64,000 bases of DNA. It comes from Solea solea. Its lineage: Eukaryota > Chordata > Actinopteri > Pleuronectiformes > Soleidae. Shown here in pieces: positions 57,972 through 64,000 of this stretch. Numbering within the stretch: position 1 is the stretch's first letter; every line of letters starts with the position of its first letter. The stretch is taken from positions 13,350,961 to 13,414,960 of the forward strand of contig NC_081149.1 of NCBI RefSeq assembly GCF_958295425.1. The letters run 5' to 3'. Below the pieces are notes generated by a model that searched no databases, had not been told where the DNA came from, and saw only the letters and a program-made list of their open reading frames with translations. The position numbers and the translations under genes are program-made.

Positions 57972-60900
57972 CGCACCATTTCTTAGCCACCTGCTAAAAA
58001 GACAATTGCGATAAACACTTATTTTACCCATTTAGCTCCCATTTGTAGTCCAGACTGGTAAACTACATCAATAACGTTTGTCGAGGCTAAGAGTTAAGCT
58101 ACAGCTTAGCAACTACAAAAAAGCTGCTGTGATTGTTTCAAACAACATATCCACTAATGATAAAGCATACTCCCCTGTATTCTGTAATTGGTCAAACTAA
58201 TCTTTTATGACTGAACGCGGAGGGAATGCAGCAGCAAAGTGCGAGCTGTTTACGAGGCAGTCCTCGGCGAAGTGTCGTGAACAGAGGAACAGGTCGGGGT
58301 TCCTCTTGGCTCTTCAACTCTTGTTATTGTGATTTGGCGGTGATTAAACGGGGGGACCTTGCACTCACATCGCGTGTGGGGTCGTACCTAGTCTACGGGG
58401 GAGATGTCCTCGTCTGTGTGTTTGTCACATCCTTGTAAAGTCACAAAGTTATGGAAGTGAGTTGACTCTTTTCTGCTCTGGGCACTTGCACATGCTTTTT
58501 TTCACGTGGCAGACCGTGCACAGAAACCTATAAAATGCTTTAGATGAAAGGAAAACAATTCATCCGTTTCACATTTAGAGAGTATGGAACACAGCCAACG
58601 AGGGAGATGTAAATGTTCCCATGCAGGATCGACATCCACCTCCGTACTGCTTGATTTGACGAAAGTTTGCTCTGCAGAGAACACACAACTTAGTTGATTT
58701 CCTCTTCAGGACCAAGCAAGAACAGCCGCCGGCAGACTGCTAACAGATCTCACTGCCTCTGCACACTGTCCTTTGTGTCTTGCACCAGTGAACCTCATGT
58801 CTGACCCTCATTCTCCTCTTCCTCTAAAGGTCAAACACCTCTGATACGCGTTGGATGACAGTGGATGGATTGTTTTTAAGGTGTGTTATCTTCTTCTCCG
58901 TGTTTGAGTGCTTGTCCGCCACCGCACAGACACTAATACACGTAACACGACTGTAAAATGTCTTTGGTTTTTACTGCAGCTGTGTGAGCGTTTACAGACG
59001 TAAAGCTAATGTACAGTAGCGATGACACACAGCGAATGCTGTCATTTAGATGTCGGCCTCCTGTGTGGATTATCTTTGCTGATTTGATCCAAGTGTCATC
59101 CCCTTCAAATCACAATGAGTGAGAATACTGTAAATAACACACACTGACAGACGCACGCCTGTGGAATAAAAATATCTCAGCACGGCCTCAGCTTAAGGAG
59201 CGGATGATGTGTCTCCACCTGCAACTGCGCCGCGTCAAGATAAAGTTGACGTTGGGGGGGAAAAGGAAAAGGAAAAAGAAGAGGGACTGTTTACTTTCAT
59301 GCCCATAATCAACAAACGTGCAGAGGCAGTAGCGCGGCGCAGCCCGGCTGCAGGCTTTGAATCCAGATGGAGTGCTAGAGGGCAGCCCTGCTGGACCAGG
59401 GATTCCTACAGCACTATGGTCGGAGATAAAAGTCAACCAAGACAGGTGAGCAGATCGAGAGAAGACCGAAAAACTGGCATGAGAAGACCAGGTGGACTTT
59501 AATGTGACTGCTGTGCAGAGCAGCTGTCCCCGGCAGTCATGCTGTCCCCTCCACAGCTCATTCGCCACAGACATAAAAACACCTTATTCCAACCTGACAG
59601 CTGAGGTTGAATGGTGGCATGGCTCCAGTTGGTTCCCCTGCTGCATACACAGAATTTTAATGGCTGTGTGACAAAGACAATGGGCACTGGGTCAGCTTTA
59701 TAAACCAAGGACCATTGTGCTCCCCAGTGCGCCATGCTGGCATGCAATCACAGAGAGTGTTCACATTCGGCTTTTGTCTCGTATTCTTTTTCTTGTTTTT
59801 TTATGCCTCACCTCCTTAGCCCTGCCTCAGCAGCAGTGAGCTCCCTCTGCCCTCACTGTAATCCTCCGGCACATGTGTTTGAGCCTATGCAACCACATCC
59901 TCAATGGCACTCCACTCAACTGCATGACTGATATTCAGCAATAAAGGGGTGTCCCTGGCTTTTGAGACACTTGTAGGTCTACTCTCTTGTTATCCACTCC
60001 GACTCCCTTTTTACTCACTCACTCTGCTTTGCTATCCTTCCATTTTTCATCACAACGCCCTTCTCTTGCAAGACACGCACACATATGCACATAACTCCCC
60101 TGCTCCATCTACCACCTCCAGTTCACCTCGTGGAACATCATGTCATCCTGGAGAATTTAGATCCGTCATTTAGCCTCTTCAATTGGACTTTAACATGCGA
60201 GATGGGTTATGGTTAGCCTCTTTGATGGGGGTTATGCAACAGTCATGGCAGTGACCTTGGCCTAGTAATGGGTTGGTGAAAGGATGTGGGCTGGGGGTGG
60301 GGAGTTGGTGGAGGGGGCTAAAAGCATCTTTAAAGTGGATGAAACACCTCCCATAGGGATTCACACCTACTCAACAAGGATACACACACACACACACACT
60401 ACAGTTTACATTTTACAATCCATTTGTTGCTTTACAAGTTGGGATGAGGATGTTCGAGTCACGACATGAGGTTGTTCTAACGAAAACATAAACAGACAGA
60501 CAAACACCCACAAATATTCACGCCTCTCCCTCGAGAAAACACTGTCCATTCCGAAGGTCGGGGTGATCTATCACTTTGTCATGAGCTGCTGTCACCGTGA
60601 CAACAGGTACCTCGCCTATTTACACTCTATCACTTATTCAAGTGAGAAAGCAGGTTGGCACAAAAGAGGGGTTCAGGAAAGGGAGCGAAAACAGAGAGGA
60701 GGAGGAGGAGAGTTCCAGTGAAACTGAGGCGGGGAGAAAGGCAAGACTTAATGTTAAGGACAAAGAGAGATTGAGAAGCAATTTAGAGGCAGGGTGAGGT
60801 GAGGGACTGGGGACGGCGGGGGTGGTGGATGAAAAGAGAAAAGGGAATGTCCTCCAACACTAGGCAGCAAGGTGAAGTGACCCATTAGAACAGAAGCCAA

Positions 60901-61641
60901 ACAAGGAAGCCAGGGCTGTAGGATGGTGAGGGAAGATGAAGAGGCACCATCTACTCGACATTCATTTCAAGAAATCAGCGTCTGCAGATCCATGGGTCCA
61001 TTACAGCTTGATGTTTCTCACCCCACACCTCCCCTTGTATTTATAGTCCCTAAATCACGTTCGTCCGACATCCAGTATATGCACATTATAAGATCCCTGG
61101 GTATCAATATTGTGACAATTTAGACTTCATGGTCCCAGTTAGACGCTCTTAAAAAGTCTGAACAGTGGTTCACGTCGTGTTCACTGCTCGGAGGAAAAGA
61201 TGAAATAGAAATATGGATTTCCATGTAAATCAGTCCTCTTTTTTTTTTTTTGGGATGATGAGTTGGCTTTGATGTCGCAGGAAAAGTCCTCAGGTCACTG
61301 CAGATGAAATACTGCCTGCGTCCCAGCTGTGTTTAGTGGATTGTCACGGGTTAATTGATGTGTAATTGATGTGATTAATTGAGGTGTAATGTACCGCGGT
61401 GATGTTTTAGTGATCCCACTTGCTGCGGGGGCCTTTGTGTGCGCGCACGTGTGTGTGCATTTAGGTGTGCCCTCAGTGTGTCTATCTGATGCTACGGCAA
61501 CGCAATTAGAAGCAGCAGCATCCAACCAACAAATGGGGATTTAATTAGGAGTGAAGACGGAGCGGGGAGGCCAGTCAATGGGCAGTAGATTGAATTATCT
61601 GGACACACACTCCAGTGGGCAGCACAGATAAACTCACAGTT

Positions 61642-61676
<35 letters not shown>
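61642..61676. repeat. (CA)n microsatellite
   Basis: About 17 CA units in sdk2 intron 1. Confidence 0.95.
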
Positions 61677-61681
<5 letters not shown>

Positions 61682-64000
61682 TGTGTGTGAGTGCGCCTCA
61701 CTCCTCCTCCGAGAGCCGTCCCCCCATCTCTGTGCTATGCTCCGCCTGTCTCAAACTAGCTTTCTCTTTTTGATTCCTTTCTCATTTTTTTTTCTCTCTT
61801 CCCAGCCCAAGTTTTCGCTTCTCTTTTCACTTTCCCGACCACAATAATAGCTTCCTCTATGGTGTGGCAGTCTCTCAGTACAGTCGTGTTCATACTCTCT
61901 CCCTCTCACTGCCCTTTCATCACTTGTCATCTGTCTTCGCTCACACTTTCTCTCCACTTCCCTTACTTCTGAGCGCTCTGTCAGTAGCAGTCTCTCCATC
62001 TATTTTTTTTTTTTCTTTTCGCCTCCTTCCATCCGCGCTTGCCCCGGCTCTCTTCTTCCTCTTTAGCCCCCTTGTTTCTGAGTCACCAGCAGTATATTGT
62101 GTAGCGCACCGAGGGACATGTCTGTGATATCCAGGAGCCTAATTAGCAAGTCCAGCTCCTGGCAGAGAACAAGGCACGCAAAGGAGCACAAGCCCGGCGT
62201 CAATTAATGAGACCCCACATACCCATTACAAGCCCTCTGCAGCATCCAGTCTCTAGTCAGCTCGACTTGTCCAATGAACAGTGGGTAAAACCACATCTGA
62301 ACAACTGTCGCTACATGTAAGAAACCTATGTATTTAATCGCTATGGGATAGTCATAGCTTTGTAAGTGATAAAGCAGGAAATCTTGTCTGACTTTGTGGC
62401 ACTCGAATAAGATCTATGTCTTGCAGCAGCGAGCCGCGACGCCAGCATATCGCCGCTTCACTTTAGCAACACTGTGGTGATTTCTTACTTTTTAGGGACA
62501 TGATATATGAAATAGTGTGGACAGCTCAATGGGAGGTGATCCAGGCTTGTGAATGTGCAACTCACATCTCCGCATCGCTTCCCAGCTGAAGCAGACCCTT
62601 TTGGAGGAAGAATACGGTTGTTGTTTTTTTTGTTGTGTGTGCACCACGTCACGTATTTGTCTCCTTTCCGACGTTTCTCTCTTCTACTTCACAAGGCAGA
62701 AAAGGAAACGGGTACAAAATGTTCATCGATCTTCGGGAAAAGCTATTTTGACAATAGAAGAAAGGGAGGGACGCAACACAAAGCAGATAAATGGTAGTAA
62801 GCGGAAGTAAAAAAAAAAAAACAATGAGAGCAGCATCGGGAATAAGAACCGGGCAGCTTTTTCTCAAGGCATCAGAAGGTTGAAAATAGACGTAAGTGAA
62901 TATAGAAAGTAGGGCAACGATTAATGGAGGAAAATAAACAAGTGCGCTGAAATGTGAATTCCACGGGGCCTTGGGTCATTAGAGTTAATACTGTGCACTA
63001 TGCCATCTGCCGTGATTGTTTACACTAGGCAGGATAATTAGATCCTAATTAGTAGATGCTTTGGTAGGGAAACATTATTTCACACGCATTGAGATGGAAA
63101 TTATCAGAGGCACCTGCAACGCTGTGCTTGCGCGTCCACCCTGGGACCTCGGAGAGGAGCTTCATGAAGACGTAGCGGATCAGACAGGTCTTTCCATTTA
63201 ATTGCTCGATGCACCGAACAAAATCCGGCTCTTTCCGTCCCATCGCCGAGACACGGATGAAGTTTGCACTCACTATACAAGCGTCAGAATATTACAAATG
63301 CATGGACTCAGGCTGCCATGTTCAAAATCGTTTCGAAAAACACTTTTGTTCGCCGAGCTCTTTCAATCTCAGAATGGGCGAGATATCACTGGCATGCTAA
63401 TGTTTTGCAAGGTACGTGGTTCTGGGGCATCTGCCTTTGTAATATATGCGCGTGGAATGGCTGATGATTGTGATTCTTATTAGTGTGGCAGAGTGCAGAG
63501 GCGCCAAGCAGTGAGTGGCAGGGGCTGGCAGTAAATGCTAATGGTAGAGAGCAGCTGACAGAGAAAAGAATTATTATATCCCTTCATTACATTTACACAG
63601 CCAGCCTGTCTGTCCCCCATCCCTCCTCCAGGCCCCGGCATGAACAGCGATCACTGTTGCTTTATTAACCTATTTTGCAGAAGCCAAACACCTTCTTTGG
63701 GTGTCAAGGCGTCACGTGTGTTTTGACTAATTTCGGTTAAGATCAGGAGAGATGAGAGGCAGGAGCACCACCTTTGCAATCAGACCATGCTGTGGGAGCA
63801 CAGGGTCCCTGCTCTTAATTTAGGCCTCGACGGTGTGAAAGATGACTAAATTGAGCTTGTCACATAACTGCCTCTCTCGACGACATCACAGTGAGACCCT
63901 GTGACCACTATTTTCTCCCCATCATCTACGCCAGGGCACCAAGACCTGCTCTCTTCCTTTTTAGAACCTCAAAGCTTGCAAGTCTTCTATGTAACATCCC

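Larger units (their letters stand above)
56108..64000 (-). other. sdk2: 5' part of sdk2: intron 1, no exon recognised
   Basis: Upstream of the first visible exon I looked on the minus strand for a signal-peptide exon (ATG, hydrophobic run, donor in phase 1) and found none that convinces. It contains CA runs (56548-56568, 61642-61676), a perfect inverted repeat (57924-57971) and TAATTA-rich stretches near 62140-62230 and 62990-63110. Exon 1 is probably beyond 64000. Confidence 0.6.

Noticed and set aside
63049..63273. Possible upstream sdk2 exon (minus-strand frame with a GTGCCT donor)
   Set aside because: No signal peptide or hydrophobic run and no likeness to Sidekick N-termini.

Overview
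This 64 kb window is vertebrate genomic DNA, most likely from a teleost fish. The genes are split into many short exons with GT-AG introns. The introns and intergenic DNA carry many CA/TG, AT and GA microsatellites and teleost-type dispersed repeats: a tRNA-derived SINE, an internally deleted Tc1/mariner copy, non-LTR retrotransposon fragments, and short non-autonomous DNA transposons with terminal inverted repeats. I cannot name the species.

Two protein-coding genes can be supported, both on the minus strand. (1) At the left edge (1-646) lies the start of a CDC42 effector protein of the Borg family, best matched by cdc42ep4. It has a full N-terminus with a CRIB motif and the Borg homology blocks, and its C-terminus runs off the window. 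(2) From 56107 down to 17139 runs almost all of sidekick cell adhesion molecule 2 (sdk2). I traced 44 consecutive exons by hand. All have GT-AG borders and all phases match, giving 2187 residues: 6 Ig domains, 13 fibronectin type III (FN3) domains, one membrane helix, and a cytoplasmic tail ending in the PDZ-binding sequence GFSSFV. Only the first exon (signal peptide) is not seen. The pairing cdc42ep4-sdk2, same strand and neighbouring, matches the human order at 17q25 (recalled, not looked up) and with the tail sequence decides sdk2 over sdk1.

Layout: 1-748 cdc42ep4 coding exon and its 5' UTR end. 749-17138 is intergenic DNA or upstream intron of cdc42ep4, with several mobile-element remnants, a possible promoter near 11.2-11.45 kb, and the probable sdk2 3' UTR at its right end. 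17139-24949 encodes the sdk2 tail and membrane segment. 25045-42323 encodes the FN3 domains. 42634-56107 encodes the Ig domains, with a 4.8 kb intron (46568-51398) between Ig2 and Ig3. 56108-64000 is sdk2 intron 1, without recognisable coding sequence.

Function: Sidekick proteins are homophilic adhesion molecules that guide lamina-specific synapse formation, notably in the retina, and bind MAGI-type PDZ scaffolds through the C-terminus. CDC42EP proteins bind active CDC42/TC10 and act on septins and actin. The two genes are neighbours by old synteny; nothing here shows that they act together. I found no novel multi-gene system. The most notable observations are a long proline-rich tract in the sdk2 tail, a long UG repeat and a pure poly-C run just upstream of sdk2 splice acceptors, an in-frame alternative donor in FN3-11, a perfect 22-bp inverted repeat in intron 1, and several well-delimited transposon remnants.
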